A DNA stretch of 37,880 bases from an uncultured Lachnospiraceae bacterium (GCA_947175435.1 CAMWMS010000005.1:1-37880); one strand, 5' to 3'. Positions 25,201 through 33,200 are shown, numbered from the stretch's first letter. Program-made: numbers and translations. Notes: generated from the sequence alone by a model not told the origin.

Positions 25201-25274
25201 TCAATAGAGCGTTTCAAAGTATGCCTTCTATTGTATGTAGGTATGATAACACTTACTAACACTTTCTGATCCAT
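22266..25274 (-). CDS. Four-module fusion: GT2, 2[4Fe-4S] ferredoxin, FrhB/FdhB-like, polysaccharide pyruvyl transferase
   Basis: 1002 residues. Residues 1-270 are a GT2 transferase (VSVIIPTYNRRHTLKRSIDS, VDDCSTDN, metal site HDSDDEW). Residues 300-355 are a two-cluster ferredoxin: C309, C312, C315, C319 and C343, C346, C349, C353. Residues about 360-640 match the FrhB/FdhB family (RRRSSSGGVFRVLADKIL, FTGCSCQLAGLKRY, VVCHGVPS, CYDCKF, SLGDFWGI). Residues 660-960 match polysaccharide pyruvyl transferase (WGINYGNALTNYALHTF, ASDQNWN, LDPVFLL, TDSYHGTCFS). The last two families are often adjacent genes in polysaccharide loci; here they are joined with a GT2 in one chain. Expected activity: add a sugar and modify it with pyruvate; the redox role of the FeS/FrhB part is unknown. 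Start: GGAG 8 nt upstream, 3 nt after the previous gene. Confidence 0.92.
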   Translation of the reverse strand: MDQKVLVSVIIPTYNRRHTLKRSIDSVLNQTYRNFEIIIVDDCSTDNTMEFIEAEYGDITDINIVYVRNDDNLGAGASRNIGVSYASGEYIAFHDSDDEWYRDKLEKQMAHFAGCNQNVGAVYSLFYTNGPGSDIYPPEGVDIMHKTGYVFYTLLINSLVGMITLVMKKSIFIEIGGFNEQLNSLEDYELTIRIAQKYGIMLVNEVLAVAHESENSVGKRNKDKIITQCYIMDMYKDELALVGLKRQKFETVYHEACGYQCEEFFCRCIMQLSKDQDYLTYVQEKWEKLYPSSHPEKIATVDITGVTACTGCMACYNVCPVGAISQGCDEDGFLIPVIDNNKCIKCGGCKAVCPVCNETPGTVLPDDCYAVMSNSEIRRRSSSGGVFRVLADKILSEGGYVCGAVWNDDWQVEHIVSDQIEDVERMMSSKYVQSNVGKAYQRVKELAEQGTKVLFTGCSCQLAGLKRYVGKEYENLILVDVVCHGVPSQKVFDSCLESKEEIAEISFRKKDVFGWGVGLYVKYQNGTEYVGKKKEPYMYGFLNNWALRKSCYDCKFKNKKYSDLSLGDFWGINKIYQFDDGMGTSFVTLNTKKGAYFFKSILPEFEKIVSLQTEAAENFNPCISESVKEPKCRELFFEEWRKGNYGSLADMMMVVKERIRFDMALVCMWGINYGNALTNYALHTFLQTKGKKMVVLDNYCTLTPIKQFKKFAEEHYVLSSEYFPNYDYEMLNKCCDTFIVASDQNWNYIYAQYYGYGNYFLLDFVEEGKKKVSYATSFGNVDAAAPAEIGTDLYHRFQAISVREKVGVDLCHDRYGVEATWVLDPVFLLGEKDYDILLRKTPKAEIDPYIAVYFLNPTEEKRELCLKIQQKLGGIKLINIMDANLRATDYYLRVLEYDNIRTELTVEEWLSYLRNADFVITDSYHGTCFSMIFEKNFVTVKNRESDRFATFALFPEIKNRILENEDQYDVEEFIEDIDYDAVNRKLAVEIEKSKQFIIEKIL

Positions 25275-25277
25275 ATC

Positions 25278-26381
25278 TTATTCTCCAATCTTCCCCAGAG
25301 TATTCCGTACTTTCGCCTGATCGTATACGCAATGCTCTATCATATAATCAAGTCCCTGCAAAGATATCCTGTCACTACGAACATATTCTTTTAAAACAAC
25401 GCCTGCCTCTTCCAAATCGTATTCTATCCGCCTTAGGTAAAACTTTATTTCCGTATATTTTAGTAATAATGCCTCATAATCTGCACAGTCATTGCAAAAA
25501 CAATCCAGCTTTTGTGCAGTTTCCCTTTTTCTTATTTCAAAAATATGCTGCATAACCGAGAGGTCTGTCATCCTTATTTGAAGGTCATTAGCCTTCATAA
25601 TCATCATTTCCACCGCCCCATACTCTTTCTGTGCGATCAATCTCTTTATAAGATCCAGAATCGATTGTATTAAAGCATATCTTTCCTGCAGGGAATCCAT
25701 CATTTCCGGTTTTTGATAGACATATCCGAAATCCCGATAGGCTTCGCAGAAACATCTTCTCGCCTCATCGTAATTCTGCAATTTACTGTGACCACAGTCA
25801 TGCAGACACCATGCTTCTTTCTGATAAGGAACTGCTACCTGATACCCTTTCCTCCTAAATTCGCATGATTGGGACAAATCATAGAAATCCCACCCTGTAA
25901 TAATATCCTCACGCCACTCTATGTCATATTGGGTTGCCATAAACATACCGTCAATTGCATCCACTATGACCGTTTCCTGTGCTTCTGTCTGGAAATTAAC
26001 TTCCAGCTCTGCAGCGGTATTCCACGCTCTGGTGCGTCCACAGTTCCAGGTATTCCATGCAATACCGTCCTTGTCCAGTTCCCTTTCCCCAAGCACCCCT
26101 GCCATACCTATATCCGGTTTCTCTTTGAACATTTCTATCAGATCACACAGTAAATCAGAATATATCAGAAAAGTATCCTGATGAATATATATTTTATACT
26201 TTGCATCAGAACTGTGCATTGCCTCATTATAAGCCGCCGCCATGGAAACCGCTTCTGATATATTCGTAAATGAGAGTTCATAACCTTCCGGTACTTTTAA
26301 TGCCTGAATATATCTGATACACTCTTCCAAATACTGTTCCTGATTGCTCGCTACGATTATCTCTATCTTCCATTCATTCAT
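25278..26381 (-). CDS. HxD-type glycosyltransferase with C-terminal helical KFYLRRI domain
   Basis: 367 residues from ATG 26381. Residues 1-225 are a Glyco_tranf_2_5-like GT-A domain: VPEGYELSFTNISEAVSMAA, YNEAMHSSDAKYKIYIHQDT with HQD at 67-69, and DAIDGMFMATQYD. Residues about 240-367 are the helical module with KFYLRRIEYD at 313-322. The order is the reverse of the protein at 27478. An alternative GTG start at 26405 would overlap the preceding stop by 4 nt (GTGA). I prefer ATG because its product aligns with the start of the related domain at 21798. The gene is paired with the GT2 gene at 26402, as 27478 is with 28646. Confidence 0.85.
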   Translation of the reverse strand: MNEWKIEIIVASNQEQYLEECIRYIQALKVPEGYELSFTNISEAVSMAAAYNEAMHSSDAKYKIYIHQDTFLIYSDLLCDLIEMFKEKPDIGMAGVLGERELDKDGIAWNTWNCGRTRAWNTAAELEVNFQTEAQETVIVDAIDGMFMATQYDIEWREDIITGWDFYDLSQSCEFRRKGYQVAVPYQKEAWCLHDCGHSKLQNYDEARRCFCEAYRDFGYVYQKPEMMDSLQERYALIQSILDLIKRLIAQKEYGAVEMMIMKANDLQIRMTDLSVMQHIFEIRKRETAQKLDCFCNDCADYEALLLKYTEIKFYLRRIEYDLEEAGVVLKEYVRSDRISLQGLDYMIEHCVYDQAKVRNTLGKIGE

Positions 26382-26401
26382 ATCTTGCTCATCCCACGCT
26401 A

Positions 26402-27439
26402 TCACAAATAGTACTTTCTAAGAACCTGATGAATTACCAAAACACTCTCATCCGTAATCTCCATATTCAAAACAAGCAATAGCAACTCCTCCAGAACAGT
26501 TCTTTCTTTCAGATATGGATTTTCCCGTATATTAGGGAAAATTTGCAACATTGCCCTTACCAGTAATTTAACCTCTTCCACTGTAAGAAATTTTCCCTTT
26601 TTCATAATCAGGCTGATATTGTAGGCATACCCCCATCGAAAAAATAAATATGCTATTTCATCATAATATCGCTGTAAAAATTCCCGTTTTTCTAAATCTT
26701 GCGCCAGAAGCAGCCACACTTGTATATTATCGATCCTATGTTGATCCCATCCGCTACGCGTTGTACTTCCAGGCGATATATAATAAAAATAAAGTTCTTC
26801 ATCCAAGAAATAATGCCTTTTCTCGTAAAATAACACCGGTACCGTAAAACAAGGCTCCTCAAATATCAAATGCTCTGCAAATTGAATATGATTATCCTGA
26901 ATCATACTCATCCTATAAAATTTTTTCCAGCAATTGTTAATCAGTGTATACTCGTTTTTCAGTAAAAAATCCTTTCTCTCTTCTTCCGTATTCACTTCCA
27001 GCAGACAGCTTTCATTACCTTCCTGTACAGATACTAAAGAATATCCCTCATCCTTCTTAAAATCCTTATGGCGGAATTGTACTACATCCGCATCATACTT
27101 CTTGGCCCTGTCATACAAGTGTTCCATTGCTTCAAACGCCAACCTGTCATCTGCATCGCAAAACATCAGATATTCCCCGCCTGCATAAGAAATTCCTGCA
27201 TTTCTGGCTCCGCCTTGACGCATGTTCTTCTCTAGTTGTATGGCTATAACCGTATCTGGGAACGCTCTTTCATATTGCATGATTAACTCCCATGTTGCGC
27301 CTTCGTCCGTCGATGCATCATCGACTAAAATAATCTCTATATTTTCTATGCCTATCGTCTGTTTTATCAAATGTTCCATGCATTTGTCCAAATACGCTGA
27401 CGCATTATAACATGGCACGACAACACTTACATATTTCAT
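26402..27439 (-). CDS. GT2 glycosyltransferase
   Basis: 345 residues. The N-terminal GT-A domain has VSVVVPCYNASAYLDKCMEH, TIGIENIEIILVDDASTD, NMRQGGARNAGISYAGGEY and the metal site CDADD. The C-terminal part (about 210-345), with FLDEELYFYYISPGSTTRSG and helical segments, is shared with the products of 28646 and 29713. That places it in a three-member subfamily, about half identical by eye. Start: GGAGATTAGC then ATG. It overlaps the start region of the next transferase gene, with which it forms a cassette. No membrane segment. Donor and acceptor unknown. Confidence 0.9.
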   Translation of the reverse strand: MKYVSVVVPCYNASAYLDKCMEHLIKQTIGIENIEIILVDDASTDEGATWELIMQYERAFPDTVIAIQLEKNMRQGGARNAGISYAGGEYLMFCDADDRLAFEAMEHLYDRAKKYDADVVQFRHKDFKKDEGYSLVSVQEGNESCLLEVNTEEERKDFLLKNEYTLINNCWKKFYRMSMIQDNHIQFAEHLIFEEPCFTVPVLFYEKRHYFLDEELYFYYISPGSTTRSGWDQHRIDNIQVWLLLAQDLEKREFLQRYYDEIAYLFFRWGYAYNISLIMKKGKFLTVEEVKLLVRAMLQIFPNIRENPYLKERTVLEELLLLVLNMEITDESVLVIHQVLRKYYL

Positions 27440-27477
27440 GCTAATCTCCTTCTATACCTACTTCTAAAACATTGCCT

Positions 27478-28602
27478 CTACCGCTGAAGATATTCTCTTA
27501 CAAACTTTTCTCTTTCCCCGTTATAGTCCTTCAGATTAATAAATCCGCAGTCATGAACACACCAAGGTTCTTCTGTTTTCGGCACTACCACTTTATAACC
27601 ATGTCGCATAAACTCCATACTTTGAGAACAGTCATAGAAATCCCATTTATCAAATAGATCCTCCCTCCACGCGATATCATACTGTGTAATCATGAGCAGT
27701 CCGTCTATTGCTTCCACCTCCTCCAGTGGCTGAGTACACGGATTCGACAGCATAACTGTCTCATAAATATGCTGTTCATAGATCATTCCATACCGTTTCT
27801 CATCCCACATAATTCCGTTTGCAGGAATATGGGGTGCTCCAATAACTCCGATCATTCCGATTTCTGCATCGGATTGGAATATCCGCAATATGTCCTTCAG
27901 AAAATGCGGATAAACGATAAATGTATCATGATGAAGATATACCTTATACTTTGCTTCGGAATGCTGCATGGCCTCATTATAGCCGGAAGCCATAGACTTA
28001 GCATCCTCCACCGTCAAAATGTCTATATGGTAACCATCCGGTACTATCAGTTGATTGATGTAATATATACACTCATCAACATAAACCGGATCATTGGTAC
28101 AGATAATAAAACAAATCTGCATTTCAGTCGAAACATCTGTCTCAAATGTTCCTTGCTCTTCTGTATGATCCGTCCTCCACGTATCCGCCCCCGCACGCAC
28201 TGACATACTCCCATTCATCGCAGTAATAATTTTCTTTTTATTAACTATACTGAAATCAATAACTCGCATTAACTCGTAAGAAGATACTTGGTTCTGTGCC
28301 AAAAATTGATGGAAAGATCCCAAATCATATGCAACGCCAAACTCGATCCTTCTCAAATAAAATTTCAGTATTGTATAGCGGTTCAGCAAATCTTTCATAT
28401 CGGAAATCTTAGAAAAAATATCAGCCTGACCTGCCGCTTTCTCCTGCTCATAGATCGTGCTCAGATAGCAGACCGTAGCAAGATCATTATCCTTCTCTGT
28501 TATAGATTTGTAAGATAACAGTAGTGCTTTGATCTCATCATATCTTCCATTCTGCAGCAATTCATCTGTCTGCTGTTTCAGTTGTGACGCATTCATATTC
28601 AT
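27478..28602 (-). CDS. Helical KFYLRRI domain fused to HxD-type glycosyltransferase
   Basis: 374 residues. Residues 1-125 are the helical module (KFYLRRIEF at 80-88). A Ser/Thr-rich linker covers 128-158. Residues 160-374 are a Glyco_tranf_2_5-like transferase with CFIICTNDPVYVDECIYYIN, VEDAKSMASGYNEAMQHSEA, HHD at 224-226 and EAIDGLLMITQYDIAWREDL. The transferase part is strongly similar to residues 1-220 of the protein at 19768, also at the DNA level. This is therefore the fused counterpart of the split pair 21795/19768. Start ATG 28602 has AAAGGA 8 nt upstream. It sits 43 nt after the GT2 gene 28646. Confidence 0.87.
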   Translation of the reverse strand: MNMNASQLKQQTDELLQNGRYDEIKALLLSYKSITEKDNDLATVCYLSTIYEQEKAAGQADIFSKISDMKDLLNRYTILKFYLRRIEFGVAYDLGSFHQFLAQNQVSSYELMRVIDFSIVNKKKIITAMNGSMSVRAGADTWRTDHTEEQGTFETDVSTEMQICFIICTNDPVYVDECIYYINQLIVPDGYHIDILTVEDAKSMASGYNEAMQHSEAKYKVYLHHDTFIVYPHFLKDILRIFQSDAEIGMIGVIGAPHIPANGIMWDEKRYGMIYEQHIYETVMLSNPCTQPLEEVEAIDGLLMITQYDIAWREDLFDKWDFYDCSQSMEFMRHGYKVVVPKTEEPWCVHDCGFINLKDYNGEREKFVREYLQR

Positions 28603-28645
28603 AATTCATTTCCTTTAAATGCTCTATTTTGCCTATATTAATTAT

Positions 28646-29677
28646 TCATGCATATTTTCCAAGAATATCGTTGATCACTTTCACACTCTCATCTGTGATT
28701 TCCATATCAAGTACTGTCAGCATCAATGAATCCCATGCGCTCTGGCTTTCCTTTAAATATTTATTCTTTCTTACATTCGGGAACATCTCCGCCACCATAT
28801 CGATCAGGAAACTCAATTCATCTTTCGTTATAACATATCCCTTCTGAAGAGTCATGCGAATGCTTAATCCAAGCCCCCATCTCATAAACAAATATTCCAG
28901 TTCCGAATAATATTTCTTAAAGAGTCCTCTGGACTCCAAATCATCCATCAAATGCATCCATACCTGCGGATTATCCCACTTATGTACTCCCCAGTCACCC
29001 CGTACCGTACTTCCCTGCGATAAATAATTAACATAAAGCACCTCATCCAAAAAATAATGCCTCTTCTCATATAAGCGTAGCGGTAGCATAAATGAAGGTT
29101 CTTCAAAAATCAAATGCTCGGCAAAAGCAAGATGATTTTCGCGAACCATTGATAATCTGCAGAATTTTCTCTGCGACCCCAGGGTTAAACGCCCATCCAT
29201 ACGCAAAAGAAATTCTTTTCTCTGCTCTTCCGTCTCCAGTACTATGAATTCATTTCGGCTTCCCTTTACCAATTCTACTACAATATCGTGATTGCCTACA
29301 TCAGTATTTAAAAATTCAACCACATCTGCATCATATTCCTTTGCCGCACGATAGCAGTGTTCCAGCGCCTCTTCCAGAAGCCAGTCATCCGCATCACAAA
29401 ATTGGATATACTCACCGCTTGCATAAGAAACGCCGACATTTCTGGCTCCGCCCTGCCTCATATTCTGCTCCAATGAAACGGCTATGATCGTATCAGGAAA
29501 CTGCCGTTCATAATCACTGATCAAATTCCATGTCGCACCGTTATCCGTAGAGGCATCATCAACCAGAATAATCTCCATATTTTCAATACCAATCGTCTGA
29601 TGCACTAACTGCTTTATGCATTTATCAAGAAATTTGGTTGCATTATAACATGGGATCACCACACTGACTGCTTTCAT
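28646..29677 (-). CDS. GT2 glycosyltransferase (tandem copy)
   Basis: 343 residues: VSVVIPCYNATKFLDKCIKQ, TIGIENMEIILVDDASTDNG, NMRQGGARNVGVSYASGEY, the metal site CDADDWL, then LIFEEPSFMLPLRLYEKRHY and the C-terminal LTVLDMEITDESVKVINDIL. It is a tandem duplicate of the gene at 29713, with stretches of near-identical DNA separated by diverged middle parts. Both have the same GGAAGGAGAAG ribosome site. Together with 27478 it forms a GT2 plus HxD-transferase cassette repeated at 26402/25278. Cytoplasmic. Confidence 0.9.
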   Translation of the reverse strand: MKAVSVVIPCYNATKFLDKCIKQLVHQTIGIENMEIILVDDASTDNGATWNLISDYERQFPDTIIAVSLEQNMRQGGARNVGVSYASGEYIQFCDADDWLLEEALEHCYRAAKEYDADVVEFLNTDVGNHDIVVELVKGSRNEFIVLETEEQRKEFLLRMDGRLTLGSQRKFCRLSMVRENHLAFAEHLIFEEPSFMLPLRLYEKRHYFLDEVLYVNYLSQGSTVRGDWGVHKWDNPQVWMHLMDDLESRGLFKKYYSELEYLFMRWGLGLSIRMTLQKGYVITKDELSFLIDMVAEMFPNVRKNKYLKESQSAWDSLMLTVLDMEITDESVKVINDILGKYA

Positions 29678-29712
29678 CTATCTTCTCCTTCCATTCTGCA
29701 GCAATTCATTAA

Positions 29713-30747
29713 TCAGGCGTATTTATGCAGAATATTATTGATTACCTTCACGCTCTCTTCGGTGATTTCCATATCAAGTACCGTCAGCATCAATGAATCC
29801 CATGGATCACGCTCTTCCCTAAGATATTTGTTCTTCCTGACCCCTGGGAACATCTCCGCCACCATATCGATCAGGAATCCCAATTCGTCTTTCGTCAGAA
29901 CATATCCCTTTTGAAGCGCCATACGAATACTTAGTCCGAACCCCCAGCTCATAAACAAATATTCTAATTCTAAATAATACTTCTTAAAAAGTTCTCTGTC
30001 TTTCAGGTCATTCACCAAATGCCGCCATACATGCGGATTGTCCCATTTATGTTCTCCCCAGTCACCCCGTATGGAGCTGGACGGAGAAAGGAAACATATA
30101 TACAGTTCCTCATCCAGAAAATAATGCCTTTTTTCAAATAAGCGCACAGGAACCATAAAGGAAGGCTCCTCAAAAATCCTATGTTCTACAAACCGAATTT
30201 TGTTTTCCTTCAACATGGACAGTCTATATAGTTTTTTCTGCGATCCCAATGACAGTTTTTCATCGACTTGTAAAAGAAACTCCTTCCGCTTCTTCTCCGT
30301 ATCAATTTCCGTCAAAAAGCTGCCTTTCCCCTTCTCTACTATATCTATTTCTATTCTATGATCCATGATGTCTTTAATCCGAAACTCCACTACATCTGCA
30401 TCATACTCCCGAGCCGCATCGTGTAAATGCTCCAATGCCTCCGGCATCAACCAGTCATCCGCGTCGCAGAAAATTAAATATTCCCCGGCAGCATGAGAAA
30501 TTCCGATATTTCTGGCTCCGCCCTGCCTCATATTCTGCTCCAATGAAATGGCTACGATCGTATCAGGAAACTGCCGTTCATAATCACAGATCAAATTCCA
30601 TGTCGCACCGCTATCCGTAGAGGCATCATCAACCAGAATAATCTCTATATTCTCAACACTAATCGTCTGTTGTAACAAGTGGTTAATACATTTTTCTAAA
30701 TAATTGGATGCATTATAACACGGAACCACTACACTGACTGCCTTCAT
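29713..30747 (-). CDS. GT2 glycosyltransferase (tandem copy)
   Basis: 344 residues from ATG 30747; this start has GGAAGGAG upstream and overlaps the previous stop (ATGA). Motifs: KAVSVVVPCYNASNYLEKCI, TISVENIEIILVDDASTDSG, NMRQGGARNIGISHAAGEY, CDADDWL. The C-terminus is almost the same as in the neighbouring copy (LTVLDMEITEESVKVINNIL). The central specificity region (about 115-160) differs most, which suggests a different acceptor or donor for each copy. It is the third gene of the long minus-strand operon. Confidence 0.9.
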   Translation of the reverse strand: MKAVSVVVPCYNASNYLEKCINHLLQQTISVENIEIILVDDASTDSGATWNLICDYERQFPDTIVAISLEQNMRQGGARNIGISHAAGEYLIFCDADDWLMPEALEHLHDAAREYDADVVEFRIKDIMDHRIEIDIVEKGKGSFLTEIDTEKKRKEFLLQVDEKLSLGSQKKLYRLSMLKENKIRFVEHRIFEEPSFMVPVRLFEKRHYFLDEELYICFLSPSSSIRGDWGEHKWDNPHVWRHLVNDLKDRELFKKYYLELEYLFMSWGFGLSIRMALQKGYVLTKDELGFLIDMVAEMFPGVRKNKYLREERDPWDSLMLTVLDMEITEESVKVINNILHKYA

Positions 30748-31928
30748 CTGCCTTCTCCTTCCACCCATGCAAGCAACTCTTTTATTTTCTTCTCATAGGT
30801 GTAGCACCTCATAACTTTTGCATGTCCGTTCCGGGCAATCTGCTCCCGCTCCTCATCATGCCTAAGATAATACTCCACTTTCTCCATTAATTCCTCCGGG
30901 GTCCTGAACATCACGATTTCTTCATCCTCTTTAAACAACTCTGCTGTCTCCGGCGAGTAATTTGTCAATGCAAATCCTCCGGCTCCTAAAATATCCAGCA
31001 CTCTCTGTGGTGTCCCACCCTCTATTCCTTTGAGAGAAATATTCAAATTGATCTTACTGTTTTTAAAGGCATAATGGAGATCCTGCTCGGAGCAGATCGG
31101 CGGCATGATCTTTACATTGTTCAGCCTTTGCTCCGCCGTTTTACTCGTAGTGTATAGTGTTACAGGGAATCTCTCCGCCAATAGATTCAGTACACATATC
31201 CTCTCGATATTAGCGACTTTACGTGTTAAATATCCATTCTCAAAATAAGTCGAATCCGCGATGTCAAAGAAATTAACCATCTGAAACCCCGGCGTTACTT
31301 TGCGAATATATGCGACTAATTCATTGCTCACAGATCCGTTGATCCGATTGATGCCGTCCCAACGAAAGGCTGCCCTCTCAAACACGCCTACAAAATAATC
31401 CTGCAATTCCTGCGGAAGATGATTACAGAATTCATCATAAAAATTATTATCATATAGTTGTCCTACAAAGCAGACCTCATCATTGTAATGATGATCACCT
31501 CCGGTGCAGCAGCTCTTATCCCATTCCAGTATCTGCTCAAAATCCACCGCCAAGGGCTGATAAAGGACATGGCGTATTCCCCCATCCACAAATCTTTGGG
31601 CATCGACCTTATCAAATATAGAGAACCTACAATTATCCATTCTCCCATATGTTGTAAATATTTTATAATACGGTGCATCCCAAATAAGTGATATGTAGAT
31701 CACATTAGCTCTTTCTACCGCAACGGCAATTGTGTCGATCAAATGAATCGACATCACATGCGTAATTTCATGCTCCTTAATGATGGAGACCAATTCATCT
31801 GCCTTCTTCTCATTAGCAAAAGCATCTAACAGCCTTTCCGGATATACTTCAACGTCTACCTTCAGCCTGCGCAGTGCATTAATAATGCCTTCTGTTTTAG
31901 CGGTTCCGTGTACATATAAAATTCTCAT
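30744..31928 (-). CDS. CgeB-like glycosyltransferase (second subfamily)
   Basis: 394 residues: MRILYVHGTAKTEGIINALR, HVMSIHLIDTIAVAVER, ISLIWDAPYYKIFTTYGRMD, EVCFVGQLYDNNFYDEF, and the signature INLNISLKGIEGGTPQRVLD followed by ILGAGGFALTNY and HDEEREQIARNGHAKVMRC. It differs from the 14377/18464 type in a shorter middle region and in KGIEGG for RSIKSG. Overlaps by 4 nt (ATGA) connect it to both the upstream and downstream genes, showing tight coupling. Tandem paralogue of the gene at 31925. Expected to be a cytoplasmic GT-B enzyme. Confidence 0.88.
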   Translation of the reverse strand: MRILYVHGTAKTEGIINALRRLKVDVEVYPERLLDAFANEKKADELVSIIKEHEITHVMSIHLIDTIAVAVERANVIYISLIWDAPYYKIFTTYGRMDNCRFSIFDKVDAQRFVDGGIRHVLYQPLAVDFEQILEWDKSCCTGGDHHYNDEVCFVGQLYDNNFYDEFCNHLPQELQDYFVGVFERAAFRWDGINRINGSVSNELVAYIRKVTPGFQMVNFFDIADSTYFENGYLTRKVANIERICVLNLLAERFPVTLYTTSKTAEQRLNNVKIMPPICSEQDLHYAFKNSKINLNISLKGIEGGTPQRVLDILGAGGFALTNYSPETAELFKEDEEIVMFRTPEELMEKVEYYLRHDEEREQIARNGHAKVMRCYTYEKKIKELLAWVEGEGR

Positions 31929-33106
31929 GAGTTACCTTCCACCCAGTCCAATAATTTCTTTAGTTTCTTTTCGTAAGTATAACATTCTATAACCTTATCA
32001 CACCCCGCCTTTGCTATCTGCTCCCGCTCCTCATCATGCTGTAGATAGTACTCGACTTTTTCAAACAATTCCTCCGGCGTTCTATACATAACGATTTCTT
32101 TGTTTTCTTCGAACAGTTCCGCCGTTTCCACACAATAGTTTGTCAACACAAAACCTCCGGCTCCCATAATGTCGATAATTCGCTGTATTGTTCCGCCTTC
32201 GATGCCTTTTAAAGAAATATTCAGGTTGATCTTGCTACCTGCATAGACTACTGTCGCATCCTCCCCCGGTCGCACCGGAAGTCTGACTTCTACATTGCCC
32301 AGCTTGTCCGCTCCTACCTCGCTTGTGGTATGCAACACCACATGATATGCCTCGGAGAGAGTGTTTAACACGGCAATTCTTTCAATATTTGCAATTTTTC
32401 TTACCAGATATATCACTTCAAACAAATAGGTATCCTCGATATCCAGTCTGTTATCGATACGGAAATCCGGGCTGACCATCTCCATATATTTCAACATCTC
32501 TTTACTTGTTTTACCGTATATTCTGTTGATGCCATCCCAGCGAAATGCCGCCTCCTCAAAAATACTGTTAAAGTAATCTACAATAACCTGCGGCATGTTC
32601 TTTACACGCTCGTCAAACAGATTATCCTCATACAGATTACCCACAAAACAGATATCGTTGATATACTTTCCCTCTAATACCTTCTTCGCCTTTCTGTTCC
32701 ACATAATAACATCTGCTTTATTAACTGCCAGTGGCTGATACAGCGTATGAGGTATCCCGGCCTTCCGAAATCTTTCATTATCCAGCCGGTCGAACACAGA
32801 AAACCAACAGTTATCCATTTTACCAAATGGTGTGTATATCTTAATATAAGGGGCATCCCAAATCACCGAAACGTACTTGATCTTTGCCTGGTACGCCGCC
32901 ATAGCCAGATTATAGATCAGATGAATGGACATCAGATGGGTAATCCGGTGTCGCCTGATATATGCAACTAATTCTTCCGTCTCCTCATCATTCAGGATTG
33001 AATTATCCTGAACTTTCGGATATTCTTCCACTTTATAGCCTAATTTCCGCAGAGTAATCGGAATGTCCTTCGTATGCGCCATTCCATATACGTATAAGAT
33101 CCTCAT
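31925..33106 (-). CDS. CgeB-like glycosyltransferase (second subfamily)
   Basis: 393 residues from ATG 33106 (AGGAAAATATTG upstream; the frame could extend one codon to a TTG). Motifs parallel the neighbouring copy: HLMSIHLIYNLAMAAY, VSVIWDAPYIKIYTPFGKMD, DICFVGNLYEDNLFDERV, RWDGINRIYGKTSKEML, INLNISLKGIEGGTIQRIID and IMGAGGFVLTNY. It is the first gene of the 11-gene minus-strand operon and is preceded by the promoter at 33172-33200. Duplicate of 30744, with DNA similarity strongest around the C-terminal signature. Confidence 0.88.
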   Translation of the reverse strand: MRILYVYGMAHTKDIPITLRKLGYKVEEYPKVQDNSILNDEETEELVAYIRRHRITHLMSIHLIYNLAMAAYQAKIKYVSVIWDAPYIKIYTPFGKMDNCWFSVFDRLDNERFRKAGIPHTLYQPLAVNKADVIMWNRKAKKVLEGKYINDICFVGNLYEDNLFDERVKNMPQVIVDYFNSIFEEAAFRWDGINRIYGKTSKEMLKYMEMVSPDFRIDNRLDIEDTYLFEVIYLVRKIANIERIAVLNTLSEAYHVVLHTTSEVGADKLGNVEVRLPVRPGEDATVVYAGSKINLNISLKGIEGGTIQRIIDIMGAGGFVLTNYCVETAELFEENKEIVMYRTPEELFEKVEYYLQHDEEREQIAKAGCDKVIECYTYEKKLKKLLDWVEGNS

Positions 33107-33171
33107 CAATATTTTCCTCGCATAATTTTTCTGTTCGTATCACAACATTATCGTATTTTTCCACTAGTTAT

Positions 33172-33200
33172 AGTATAATAAGAGAATCAATAAATGTAAA
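33172..33200 (-). promoter_or_regulatory. Promoter of the 11-gene glycosyltransferase operon
   Basis: Minus strand TTTACA (33195-33200), 17 bp and TATACT (33172-33177). It lies in a 124-bp divergent spacer. On the plus strand TATAAT (33174-33179) overlaps it and may serve the SGNH-like gene at 33231, so the two promoters would compete for one site. Confidence 0.75.
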
